From the NCBI GenBank assembly GCA_012970285.1, contig JIBW01000011.1:124001-188000 (forward strand): 64,000 nt of DNA, given 5' to 3'. Shown one piece after another: positions 33,342-41,196 of the stretch (positions within the stretch are counted from its first letter, which is position 1; each line of letters opens with the position of its first letter). Position numbers and translations under genes: made by a program. The notes under the pieces were generated by a model, which saw only the letters and a program-made list of their open reading frames with translations, searched no databases and had not been told where the DNA came from. The DNA comes from Bacillaceae bacterium JMAK1. Its GTDB lineage: Bacteria > Bacillota > Bacilli > Bacillales > Marinococcaceae.

Positions 33342-34412
33342 TTAACTCTCCTCCTTCGAATTGGAGTGATGTAGAATTAATCCATTTATAGTGAGTTGAC
33401 TCATAAGCTCAGAAATGAATACACGATCCTTTTCCTCTTCCCCAATTAGAATCTCCGGTGACACGTTAAGCTTCATAACCCAAGAAAATTCTTCAATTTC
33501 AATGTACCACACATAACTTGTATAGTCATTTTTCTCTTGAATATGAGGCGCATTGACATCGATATTCTCATCTATTACGAAATCTAAATTACTAACATCA
33601 ATGTAATTTGGGTCTATACTTGTAGTACCTATTCCCCTAGAACCTAGTAATTGAAACTTTCGCTTACCGTGGAATGCTTCATAGGTAACTTCGTATATCT
33701 CATAACCTGCTGGAAATTCAAAGTGACCGTAATTCATTCTTCCTCCACTTATTTCAATCATATTCCTACAGAAATTATCTAACAACCGAACATACTTTTG
33801 AATACCTTTTTCTAATAGCTCAATTGTTTCTGTATTTTCGTGTAACATGTTATTCGTCTCATTAATAATCTGGATTTGCTCTTCCAATTGATTTGTTAAG
33901 TTTTCGTTCTTATCAATCAGAATTTTTAATCGATTATTATCAGCATCGGTATTAGATTTATAGTTTTCAAGCTCCACACCTATCTCTTGTGACATATCTA
34001 CTAATGAATATAACGCTTCATCTTCTACTGGGCGCACACCCTTATAAAGTAAATAGCTAAAATTAGGGTGATCAGGTTGGGTTAAGTTTTGTTTACCAAG
34101 CATTTTTAGAATAATGATTACATTTATGGAAATCACAAACCAAAACAGAATACGAGAACTCCATGTATCTGGGTAGATTTCAAAAATTAAAGGTACTATT
34201 GGTGTAAATATTTGAACGCCGATAGTAGATATAATTAATGTTAAAACTGACATAAACCAGTGTTCTTTCAAGTTTTTCGCAACTACTTTTATACCTTCTA
34301 AGCATTGGAACCAAAAACTTGGATATTTGCGGTCTTTTCCTTGTCTTAGTAGTTCTATTAACTTCGGCAATGTTTTTTTTATGATTTCTAACGTATTTAA
34401 CTCAGTTTTCAT
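33342..34412 (-). CDS. Membrane protein with coiled coil
   Basis: The 356-residue product has a short cytoplasmic N-terminus, two membrane segments at about 60-85 and 92-112 (FMSVLTLIISTIGVQIFTPI; ILFWFVISINVIIILKML), a long coiled coil at about 150-215 (LIDKNENLTNQLEEQIQIIN) and a C-terminal globular domain of 140 residues (FEFPAGYEIYEVTYEAFHGK). No enzymatic motif is visible. It is co-transcribed with the basic microprotein gene that follows it. The architecture suggests a membrane-tethered scaffold; function unknown. Confidence 0.6.
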   Translation of the reverse strand: MKTELNTLEIIKKTLPKLIELLRQGKDRKYPSFWFQCLEGIKVVAKNLKEHWFMSVLTLIISTIGVQIFTPIVPLIFEIYPDTWSSRILFWFVISINVIIILKMLGKQNLTQPDHPNFSYLLYKGVRPVEDEALYSLVDMSQEIGVELENYKSNTDADNNRLKILIDKNENLTNQLEEQIQIINETNNMLHENTETIELLEKGIQKYVRLLDNFCRNMIEISGGRMNYGHFEFPAGYEIYEVTYEAFHGKRKFQLLGSRGIGTTSIDPNYIDVSNLDFVIDENIDVNAPHIQEKNDYTSYVWYIEIEEFSWVMKLNVSPEILIGEEEKDRVFISELMSQLTINGLILHHSNSKEES

Positions 34413-34627
34413 AACATCTCCTATTATTGGTATTTTACTTTTGATATGTTTGTAAAAGAATCAGTATTATCTTTCTTCTACCACTATAAATCATTGTCAA
34501 AATGCTTAAAACCTATTTCCACCCCGTTTTTAATGTTTATATAACATAGTGCGCAACACACCAACGAAAACGGTGGTGTGTTGCGCTCATACCTCGACAT
34601 TTTTATATCTAACATAGGTAACTCTAA

Positions 34628-35106
34628 TTAATTTAATGCATTAAACAAGTTCTGACTGTCTCGATAAGTAGGGTATTCCAAGACCACACTTGGACAATGC
34701 TCACATACCCAGAAATGCGTTTCTTCACCTTCCAATTCCCCTTTTGTAATGGGTAAGGTACGGTATTCCATTGAGTCTTGCCAACAAAGCGGGCAATGCA
34801 TCTGACCTCTAAATATTTCACGGTATTCATCGCTAATAAGGCTAATTCCTTGTAAAGGCATCCACTTAACCAGATCACGTTCATATAAGTGACCTTTTTC
34901 ACTAGTTCCTTCATAACGAACTAAAAAATCGGCTTTTTGTGTGATTTCAGTTCAAAGTTATCTTTATAAACAAAGCCATAATCAATGATATAATGGTCTT
35001 TTTCTTCTGTTATTAACCTGTGCGAAACAATTCTATGGTTTGGAAAGCTCTTCGTTAACAAGTCTCGTACTCGATCTAATACCTCTTTTTTCATATCCTT
35101 TTTCAT
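34628..35106 (-). pseudogene. Zinc-ribbon-like protein, frameshifted copy
   Basis: AGGAGGACTC precedes MKKDMKKEVLDRVRDLLTKS, which reads through the position of the stop found in the copy at 1612-2091 (YKDNFELKSHKK) but then loses one A in a run and terminates. The remainder (LVRYEGTSEKGHLYERDLVK, then CPLC and CEHC) continues in another frame to 34628. So the two copies carry different knock-out mutations in the same gene. Confidence 0.75.
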
Positions 35107-35229
35107 ATCATGAGTCCTCCTAACTTTTACAATCCTTCCATAGTAAAAAAGTAAAGGCGCACCAAATTAGCACTTACGTTGCTGTGTTTTGTTGCGCCCT
35201 TTTGTTATATGTTTGTATCGCTGCAGCAA

Positions 35230-35330
35230 CTAATTTAACGAATACGTCTTACGTCCATAGGTAATCTCAGTTACATCATCAACAAGAACCTCATCATCTA
35301 ACCATAAAATAAGAGTGTTCTAATGAAAAG
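35230..35330 (-). pseudogene. C-terminal relic of a small plasmid protein
   Basis: The minus strand reads LILWLDDEVLVDDVTEITYG and RKTYSLN with a TAG stop. No start remains; it directly follows the 35294 gene. Related tails are at 2211 and about 7090. Confidence 0.5.
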
Positions 35331-35548
35331 ACATGCATCTTATTCATACATTTGATCTTATGATTATCAGAGGATACCAAAATAGTCTTAACATGACTTA
35401 ACTCTGTTTTTAGTAAATCATAGATCTCTTCGTGTTTCTTTAACTTAGGATCTTCTGTGATTTCATCGTATATTGCTAAGAAGGTTCTATAATTATCAAT
35501 ACTGTTTTTTAACAGGTGCTTTTTTCTTTCATTAATGCAACTGCGCAT
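35294..35548 (-). CDS. Hypothetical plasmid protein (paralogue of 7169-7393)
   Basis: The first 73 residues (MRSCINERKKHLLKNSIDNY) match the 7169 product; here the frame reads on for 11 residues (SLEHSYFMVR) into the neighbouring relic. Same AAAGGAGAGATCAACG ribosome binding site. Predicted all helical and charged. Function unknown. Confidence 0.55.
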   Translation of the reverse strand: MRSCINERKKHLLKNSIDNYRTFLAIYDEITEDPKLKKHEEIYDLLKTELSHVKTILVSSDNHKIKCMNKMHVFSLEHSYFMVR

Positions 35549-35614
35549 CGTTGATCTCTCCTTTTGTTTTGGTAATTATAAAAAAGCATGACCAAAACCA
35601 ATTAGTTAGCGGTT

Positions 35615-35803
35615 TTAGTCATGCCTTTGAATTCGTTTTGTTGTTAAAATTGCACCGAGCCTCTTGGCTTGTTTTCCTTCTTCCCAAGTTTGTTCAATAC
35701 ATCTCAATTGCTCCATTAAACGGTCGATTCGACTAGGAATGTTCGCCTGCTGAAACTTATCTTCTAGTTCCTGCAGCTGGCAGTCCAGCGCCAAAAATTG
35801 CAA
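35615..35803 (-). CDS. Small coiled-coil protein, possibly truncated
   Basis: The 62-residue frame contains LQELEDKFQQANIPSRIDRL, the intact version of the sequence stopped by TAG at 7464-7664, and ends KRLGAILTTKRIQRHD. Its first residues (MQFLALDC) derive from the foreign sequence of a dehydrogenase gene start (see 35784-35816), so the native N-terminus is lost. Whether it is translated is doubtful. Confidence 0.4.
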   Translation of the reverse strand: MQFLALDCQLQELEDKFQQANIPSRIDRLMEQLRCIEQTWEEGKQAKRLGAILTTKRIQRHD

Positions 35804-35816
35804 TTGTTTTCTTCAT
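35784..35816 (-). pseudogene. 5' end of a nucleotide-binding dehydrogenase gene
   Basis: The minus strand starts MKKTIAIFGAG, the beta-strand and GxG start of a Rossmann-fold short-chain dehydrogenase, and then switches to the plasmid repeat after about 12 codons. It is divergent from the TetR gene at 35943, which would be its usual regulator pair. Confidence 0.6.
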
Positions 35817-35942
35817 TTATATAGCCACCTTTTTTTGTTATAATTAAAACAACTGTTGTTGTCTTAAGGCAATTATAGAATGATATGTATGCTCCAACAA
35901 CCAACAAAAAAGGATATATGTCGTGATAAGGAGAGAAAGTTT

Positions 35943-36477
35943 ATGAAAGTAGAAGGGATACGTAATACCAAAACTAAGCAGTTAATCGAAGAGGCTTTTC
36001 AAGAAATATTAAAAAAGAACGATATTGAATAATATAACGATTAAAAATATTACTGAAAAAGCTAATGTGAACAGAGCTACTTTTTATGCTCATTTTGATG
36101 ATAAATATCAGTTATTTGATGATATGATTTATAAAGCAATTTGTAAGGATATTTACGAAAAAGCTGGGAAATTACAAGAGTTAGATCGTAACCATATCGA
36201 AATTTTGTACACATCTATACATGCGTTTCTAAATACAATAGTAGAGAATTGCCCATATAGTTATATAAAATTGTTTCCTTTATTAAGAATCAAAATGATT
36301 GATGTTCTAAAAATGCATAGTGACTCTAAAACCATTGAAACAGAAATGAAAATGGATTCGTTTAGATCTATAATGATCTCTAGCATGCTTTATGAGGCAG
36401 CAGAAATCTCAATTCTAAAAAAATCAAACCTAAGTCAAAAAGAGTTATTGAAGCAATTAAATAACTTCATCTTTTAA
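35943..36477 (+). pseudogene. TetR-family regulator gene, frameshifted
   Basis: GGAGAG precedes MKVEGIRNTKTKQLIEEAFQ, which ends in a stop after 29 codons. One base over, the HTH continues: NNITIKNITEKANVNRATFY and AHFDDKYQLFDDM, and the ligand domain ends at 36477 (LLKQLNNFIF). It is a complete TetR protein of about 178 residues apart from the single frameshift between helices 1 and 2. Its divergent target (the dehydrogenase) is also lost. Confidence 0.8.
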
Positions 36478-36480
36478 TTG

Positions 36481-36900
36481 CACTTTATGATTTTTCTTTA
36501 GCTAACGGTTAAAGAAAAACTACAACAATCTGGCCCGATTGTTGAAGACTTCTCCAGAAAAGGAGATTCCATCCTTAAAGTAAAATTCTTATATATTATC
36601 CTTGTTTGGAACCATAAAATTGCCAAAAGTAAAAAGAACCATCTCTATGTATGGTGGAGACAGCGGGAGTCAGATAAAGGATAAAATAACAAATGTATTA
36701 TTAACAGGATCCCTTTACTTATCGAGGGGTAACGACTGTAGAGTATAAGTTTCATACATGCTACACCTCATCATAATTAATAAAAGCCAAGCACATTTAT
36801 AACGTAGCAATTTGTCGAAAGTGACGGAAGCTGTGTACAACTCCCTCTCTAACATAATAAAACAGTCTAAATTTTTTGTCACTCAATATCCAGCCCCATA
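36481..36900. other. Gene-free stretch before array 1
   Basis: A hairpin TTTTTCTTTA/TAAAGAAAAA at 36492-36519 could terminate the TetR transcript. No coding frame is supported in the rest. Confidence 0.45.
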
Positions 36901-36931
36901 TTCCTATAACTAACTTTGTTTGTTGCTTATA

Positions 36932-37020
36932 ACGTCTTTAATTTCGTTACATACAATGATTTCAGAGGGAAACGTCTATTCCTCCCGTTGATTCTTAGAC
37001 GCTTCAAATCCCTCTATTTT
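36932..37020 (+). ncRNA. Array 1 unit 1: type-b RNA with sigmaK-like promoter
   Basis: AC at 36932-36933, 16 bases, then CATACAATG (36950-36958). The RNA folds AGAGGG/CCCTCT (outer) and CGTCTA/TAGACG (inner), with loop TTCCTCCCGTTGATTCT. No T-run follows directly. Confidence 0.6.
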
Positions 37021-37039
37021 ACAGATATATATATATATC

Positions 37040-37136
37040 AATGCGACTTTGAATATTCTATAAGTACCACTCCTGTGTGGTAAACCCAAACCATGACTTT
37101 GGGTAAACACGTCTCAATTATTGAGGCGTGTTTTTG
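37040..37136 (+). ncRNA. Array 1 unit 2: type-f RNA
   Basis: TACCAC-TCCTGT-GTGGTA (37065-37082), CCCAAA/TTTGGG (37085-37103), and terminator ACACGTCTCAA/TTGAGGCGTGT with T-run ending 37135. Confidence 0.6.
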
Positions 37137-37140
37137 TTTA

Positions 37141-37243
37141 GGAATGTATATAATTCCACCAATGGGTTAAATTATAATTGCCCACTCCAATTTCCGCGTA
37201 TATGCATACATTGACACGTCTTGTGATGAGACGTGTCTTTTAT
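37141..37243 (+). ncRNA. Array 1 unit 3: type-a RNA
   Basis: The unit (GGGTTAAATTATAATTGCCC, ACTCCAA, then CGCGTATATGCATACA) ends in the perfect stem GACACGTCT/AGACGTGTC (37213-37237) and TTTTA. Four relatives are at 37861, 38440, 50100 and 51345. Confidence 0.6.
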
Positions 37244-37253
37244 TAACACAGTG

Positions 37254-37358
37254 GTATACTTCCTTCAAAACTTGTACATACTTTTAATGTAGCAGCCCTG
37301 CGTATTGTTTTGTTTTCCATCAACTTTGACGCGCCTCTTTGCGAGGCTTGCTTTTTTT
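37254..37358 (+). ncRNA. Array 1 unit 4: type-e RNA
   Basis: GTATACTT (37254-37261), 15 bases, CATACTTTTA (37277-37286); the RNA contains GCAGCCCTGC and ends in GCCTC/GAGGC with seven T (to 37358). Its counterpart at 50699 keeps both boxes and the 15-base spacing. Confidence 0.65.
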
Positions 37359-37458
37359 GTATATTTTATAAGTTATCCCACATACTACAATTGTCTCTCC
37401 CGAGACAATCCCTAGGTTATGATATAGTTGACACGCCTTTACTCTTTGGCGTGTTTTC
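37359..37458 (+). ncRNA. Array 1 unit 5: type-c RNA with TCCC loop
   Basis: GTATATT (37359-37365), 15 bases, CATACTACA (37381-37389). The RNA begins with ATTGTCTC-TCCC-GAGACAAT (37390-37409) and ends in ACACGCC/GGCGTGT plus TTTT (37431-37457). Counterpart at 50800-50902. Confidence 0.68.
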
Positions 37459-37529
37459 ATTTTCTAATAAAGCCGCGGAACCTTGATCCGAGGCTTCTTA
37501 TGTAAAAACCACTACCCCAAACTAATTGG

Positions 37530-37622
37530 TATATATTAATATAAATTGGACACCATATTACTAAGGTTCGTCCATGAACCTGTATCAATTCTGCGGGCAC
37601 GTTCTTTTGAGCGTGCCTTTCA
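37530..37622 (+). ncRNA. Array 1 unit 6: type-d RNA with TCC loop
   Basis: TATATT (37532-37537), 16 bases, CATATTACTA (37554-37563). The RNA begins with AGGTTC-GTCCAT-GAACCT (37564-37581) and ends in GGCACG/CGTGCC with TTT (37596-37620). A further hairpin with AAGCC/GGCTT arms lies upstream at 37470-37498. Confidence 0.65.
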
Positions 37623-37711
37623 CATTAAAATTTTAGGACGCATATACTGAAATTGTGGAGGGAAACATCTACTATTCCCCTAAAATTTTAGATGCTCCAA
37701 AGCCCTCCACA
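37622..37711 (+). ncRNA. Array 1 unit 7: type-b RNA with sigmaK-like promoter
   Basis: AC at 37622-37623, 17 bases, CATATACTG (37641-37649). Outer stem TGTGGAGGG/CCCTCCACA (37654-37662 with 37703-37711), inner CATCTA/TAGATG, loop containing TTCCCC. The inner stem differs from unit 1 by a compensated G-C to A-T pair. Confidence 0.68.
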
Positions 37712-37723
37712 TTAATTTATAAT

Positions 37724-37954
37724 GTATATTCCGCTGTAATTTTGTAAATTATATTAATGCCTCTCTCTTAGCAGTCTTACGTAATGATATTGTGGTTGGA
37801 CACGTCTCTTCATTAAAATAAGACGTGTCTTTTTATTGTAACGATGTGCGATATGTAAAACTTCAATAATGGGCTAAATTATTAATGTCCACTCCAAAAC
37901 CCGCATAAATGTATACATCACCTTACACGTCCCATTACGGGGCGTGCTTTTTTC
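37724..37954 (+). ncRNA. Array 1 units 8-9: type-g and type-a RNAs
   Basis: GTATATT (37724-37730) and TTATATTAAT lead a type-g unit that ends in GACACGTCT/AGACGTGTC (37799-37829) with T-run. A type-a unit follows, ending in CACGTCCC/GGGGCGTG (37926-37946) and six T. Confidence 0.6.
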
Positions 37955-37963
37955 TTTATCGAC

Positions 37964-38100
37964 ACATTTTAATTAATAACGCATACCATGATTTTGAAGG
38001 GTGAGGTCTGACCCCCCTATTAAAATTAGACGCTTTATCCCTTTACTAAAATTAATGTATTACCCCTGTAACCTTATTGAAAGTTACAGGGGGCTATTTT
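37964..38100 (+). ncRNA. Array 1 unit 10: type-b RNA and terminator
   Basis: AC at 37964-37965, 16 bases, CATACCATG (37982-37990). Outer stem AAGGG/CCCTT (37997-38043), inner GTCTGA/TTAGAC, loop CCCCCCTATTAAAA. A strong stem CCCCTGTAAC/GTTACAGGGG follows at 38063-38092 and may also terminate the minus-strand gene beyond it. Confidence 0.65.
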
Positions 38101-38105
38101 GACGA

Positions 38106-38273
38106 TTAAGCTACAGGTCCTGTAGGTCCAGTAACTTCAGGTGGAGTATCTCCGTCTCCATACGGAGTACGATTGATTAAGTTGTTATTAATAACAATCA
38201 ACCCACATTTATCTTCCTTTTTATGACAAGGCTTTTTTCGTTTTTTGTGGAATAAATGATCAAATTCACTCAT
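38106..38273 (-). CDS. Small spore-type protein with collagen-like end
   Basis: This 55-residue product (MSEFDHLFHKKRKKPCHKKE, DKCGLIVINNN) ends with the collagen-like GPTGPVA. GGAGGTGACGTC precedes the ATG. Lys/His/Cys-rich N-terminus with a Gly-Pro-Thr tail is typical of small coat or exosporium proteins; this is inference. It is embedded within array 1, opposite in direction. An upstream minus-strand frame (MIGLINLGQTQ) overlapping its ribosome binding site may be a leader peptide. Confidence 0.62.
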   Translation of the reverse strand: MSEFDHLFHKKRKKPCHKKEDKCGLIVINNNLINRTPYGDGDTPPEVTGPTGPVA

Positions 38274-38403
38274 GACGTCACCTCCAAATTGTAGATACGA
38301 CCATCATATACAGCAACATAAAAATATGACTCTGCGTTTGACCTAAATTAATGAGTCCAATCATTTAATTATGTTTTGCATATATTTGAATATCACCTCC
38401 AGT

Positions 38404-38437
38404 GACCGAGAGCAAATTTTGTTTTCGGTTATTTTTT
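38404..38437 (+). terminator. Hairpin with T-run inside array 1
   Basis: ACCGA and TCGGT flank an AT-rich loop and ATTTTTTA follows on the plus strand. It separates the embedded gene from the last array unit. Confidence 0.45.
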
Positions 38438-38439
38438 AG

Positions 38440-38657
38440 TTTTATGTATAATCACTAGTAGTCCAGGTTATCTTATGGATGTTCACTCCTAGTCCCCACA
38501 TAAATATATACATCAACCTTTACACGCCTCTTAAGAGGCGTGCTCTTTTTGTGTGTTATCTGAGTTTCTATTTACATATTATCTTAGTATCCTACGGCAT
38601 TAGGGTTATACGAAATCTTCCCTCTTTTTTGCGCATTCACCTGAGTGCGCCTTTTTT
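38440..38657 (+). ncRNA. Array 1 last unit (type-a) and end hairpin
   Basis: The type-a unit (GTTCACTCCTAGTCCCCAC, ATAAATATATACATCA) ends in the palindrome CACGCCTCTTAAGAGGCGTG (38523-38542) with T-run. A further hairpin GCGCA/TGCGC with six T is at 38631-38657; its counterpart in array 2 is GAGCC/GGCTC at 51511-51540. Confidence 0.6.
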
Positions 38658-39741
38658 ACGTGACGAATTGTAAAATCAAGTGCAACACCTAAAAATAAAG
38701 ACAGCTCATGACAGCCTTGTGTAAGATGGATTGTAACCACACAAATACACCTACGGAGGCTTTGTCATGAGCTATCAACATCTTACCACATCACATTTGA
38801 ACGAGCGCGTATTGAAACGCTACAGAAAATAGGATATTCCATGCGGAAAATCTCCGATGAACTAAGAAGAAGTCCTTCCACGATATCAAGGGAGCTTCGT
38901 CGCAATACTGTCGTTACTCAAGAATACCGTTCTGAGATCGCACAAGACATCGCTCATAAGCGGCGCCTGGCCTGTCGCCCTGATGGGAAGTGGAGTCCTG
39001 AGCTCGCTCGGATTATACAAGAAAAGCTAGATCAAACGTGGTCTCCAGAGCAGATTGTATATCGTCTATTTTTTGAAACGTTATCTTTCAAGACCTTGTA
39101 CAGATGGCTTTATCAAGGGTTTCTCGAACGTAATGTTCACGTCCTGCGCCACAAGGGGAAACGTCAGAAACCAAAAGAAACACGTGGGCGTTTTAACATC
39201 GGTACTACCATTCAAAAGCGACCGAAAGATTCGAAAACGCGAAACATTTGGTCATTGGGAACTCGATACGGTCGTTTCGAGCCGTGGAAAAGTAAAGGTT
39301 GTATGGCTACGTTTATTGAGCGCAAGACACGTTGGTATATCGTCTTTAAGATGCCGAATCGTACGGCAGCTTCTATGGAGTCAGCCATTAAAAGCTTGCA
39401 TACGTTACTGCCGTCCGTAGGCGTCCGTAGCGTTGAAAACAGCGACCGTGGACCGAGGAAAAGAATTTGCGTGCTATTCAAGGATCGAAGCCGATCTCCC
39501 ACGCATCTATTTCGCAGATGCTTATTCGTCTTGGCAACGTGGGAGTAATGAGAATGCCAATGGTCTTCTGCGCGAGTTCTTTCCGAAAGCATATGATTTA
39601 AGTCTTGTATCTGAGGGAGAAATGGAGAATGCCCTTCGTTTAATTAATGGACGCCCACGCAAATGTTTAAATTGGAAAACGGCGCACGAGGCTTTTCAAC
39701 ATGAACTGTTGCACTTAGATTGACAAACCGTCACGTAAAAA
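38650..39741 (+). mobile_element. Inactive IS30-family element
   Basis: The ends carry inverted repeats of about 35 bases with inner part TTGTnAAnTCnAAGTGCAAC and outer part TTTTTTACGTGACG (38650-38687 and 39707-39741). The transposase (38767-39723) shows the IS30 helix-turn-helix (MRKISDELRRSPSTISRELR), the DDE core (ETFGHWELDTV, TVDRGKEFA) and C-terminal GSNENANGLLREFF, but in at least four different frames. It inserted directly at the end of array 1. Confidence 0.85.
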
Positions 39742-39818
39742 AACCCCCACTAATGTGAGGGTTTACTACTTCACCATTAACAGCGTTTATTAATCGCAAT
39801 AGTTGCACTATATCAAGA

Positions 39819-40358
39819 TTAATTCCGTTCTTCGTATTCTTCTTTCCGATCTTCATGAAGCTGGAATGGACGATCTGTTATTTTATCTCCTACGAACAAC
39901 GGAGCATCAATTTCTTCCCCATTGACAAGTATTTGCGTGGATTCATAACCAAATTCCATCATAATAAGTCCTACTTGCTCTTGAAACGCATCATTAAATG
40001 GTAAATGATAGTCGATATCATACAATTCTTCAGAAAAAGAAACAACAGCGACTCCATCATCGTTCTCCTGCACGTACTCAACTTCAACTCCTAGAGAAAC
40101 AAGAATATCTCCCACTCCATGATCAGGGTCGCTTGCCCAAGTATGAATGGCAGCCCAATACAACTCATCTTCTTCAGCAGCATAAATCGTGGTATTCTCT
40201 TTAAATCTAGAATCGACTTCTTTTATGTCTTCTGAGTAGTAAAGATACACGGTTTCATTAATAGCATCCTCTTCAACAGAGGAAGCTTCAACATCCTGAC
40301 CCCTCCATTTTATCGATTGTATCACATTATTTAATGACCCTGTATCTCTTAAAATCAT
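39819..40358 (-). CDS. GerMN-domain protein, probably N-terminally truncated
   Basis: The 179-residue product contains two blocks typical of GerMN domains (ETVYLYYSEDIKEVDSRF, GVAVVSFSEELYDIDY and VGLIMMEFGYESTQILVNGE), found in GerM, a spore germination and septal protein, and in sporulation lipoproteins. A signal peptide or lipobox is missing and there is no ribosome binding site at the first ATG, so the 5' end is probably lost near 40360, possibly through the rearrangement that brought in the ArdC block. It follows the IS30 element. Confidence 0.6.
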   Translation of the reverse strand: MILRDTGSLNNVIQSIKWRGQDVEASSVEEDAINETVYLYYSEDIKEVDSRFKENTTIYAAEEDELYWAAIHTWASDPDHGVGDILVSLGVEVEYVQENDDGVAVVSFSEELYDIDYHLPFNDAFQEQVGLIMMEFGYESTQILVNGEEIDAPLFVGDKITDRPFQLHEDRKEEYEERN

Positions 40359-40495
40359 GCAAATAATGTCTTATGATAACCTCTCTGTGTGACCGCTGTC
40401 TTATTTCTTATTCTACTAATATAAAGAAAAAAAGATGATTATATTTGTCTCACTTCCATATTAGCGGATTTAATAATACGCCCTTACTTCTTGAT

Positions 40496-40853
40496 CTAGT
40501 TAGAATTCCAAGTCACACGTACAAATCCTTTAAATGGGTCAACTTCTTTGAATAATTGATCACCATTAGACCAATAAACCTTCACTTGCTCTCTTTTGAT
40601 TTGAATTGCCATCGATGTTGCATGCAATAAAGAAAACCTATCCTCAAAATAAACCATTGATCCGTTCTTGCAACATAACCATAAGAACGGTTTTTTTGGA
40701 TCTTTTAATATGAACCCAACGTCAGTTACAAACTCACCAAAGCCTTTCTGCTGAATTTCCTTTGCAATTAACGTCATTCGGTCAATAGCAACGTGCGCTT
40801 TCTTCTCTTCCTGTAACCGCTCAATGATAGACATTGCATCTTCTTTATTCATA
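40496..40853 (-). CDS. Paralogue of the 11512 protein, C-terminally truncated
   Basis: The start (MNKEDAMSIIERLQEEKKAH) is set by GGAAAGGATC of leader L5. The sequence follows the 11512 product closely up to TWNSN, where loss of one base brings in TAG; the last 14 residues are missing. Probably still folded in its main part. Function unknown. Confidence 0.55.
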
Positions 40854-40941
40854 TGATTGATCCTTTCCACAAACTCTAACCACCGAAGCAGCAATAGAGT
40901 TTGCTGCCTCGTAGCTAGAGGGGAAGGCGTAGTTTTATTTG
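40854..40941 (-). promoter_or_regulatory. Structured leader RNA, copy L5
   Basis: Nearly the same as L1: CGCCTTCCCCTC, GAGGCAGCA, CAAACTCTA/TAGAGTTTG capped by GCTGC-TTCG-GTGGT, GTGGAAAGGATC. The change of GGCGGCA to GGCAGCA keeps pairing with TGCTGC. Confidence 0.7.
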
Positions 40942-41196
40942 TTAGTTAAGCTCGTAGCCTACATCTGAATAAGCAGGGATGATGATATAGTTAATTATCG
41001 CTCGGGCTTCTTGGTCACTTTCTGCAAGAAGCGGTTCTGCAAAGACGTTAGTAAAATCACTCGTGATAAGACGGCTCATCATTCGATTTTCGATGCAACA
41101 GGTTAGTGAAGTCATTCCATTACTTGTTTTCTGTTAGCAGATGGACACCATCTCCAAGTGCATAATCTTTCACACCTTTTGTGTACCTTTACGCAT
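40942..41196 (-). pseudogene. Second copy of the gene overlapping ardC, broken
   Basis: MRKGTQKV is followed by a stop because one T of a run is missing relative to 12241. The rest (TNVFAEPLLAESDQEARA and PAYSDVGYELN) can be followed in other frames, with an additional short deletion near 41060. Confidence 0.6.

Larger units (their letters stand above)
36930..38560 (+). ncRNA. Array 1 of promoter-hairpin-terminator units
   Basis: About 1.6 kb holds no protein gene on the plus strand but at least nine hairpins, most of them terminator-like, spaced about 80-150 bases. Several units begin with a promoter-like pair: AC-N16/17-CATA (sigmaK type) or GTATAYT-N15-CATA/CATT (sigmaE type). They continue with one or two hairpins whose loops are often C-rich (TCCC, TCCTGT, CCTCCC) and end in a stem such as CACGTCT/AGACGTG plus T-run. 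Blocks match the array at 50070-51540 in the same order. I interpret it as a tandem set of sporulation-specific small RNAs. One small gene is embedded on the minus strand (38106-38273). Confidence 0.65.

Noticed and set aside
36930-38560. CRISPR array or simple tandem repeat
   Set aside because: Units differ in sequence and length, repeats are not identical, spacers are not of constant size, and each unit is a hairpin with a T-run; no cas genes are present.
38479-38673. 64-codon plus-strand frame at the end of array 1
   Set aside because: It runs through two terminator hairpins, has no ribosome binding site, and its counterpart at 51439-51684 shares no protein sequence.
39212-39592. 126-codon minus-strand frame in the IS30 element
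   Set aside because: It is antisense to the clearly recognisable transposase pieces and has no ribosome binding site.
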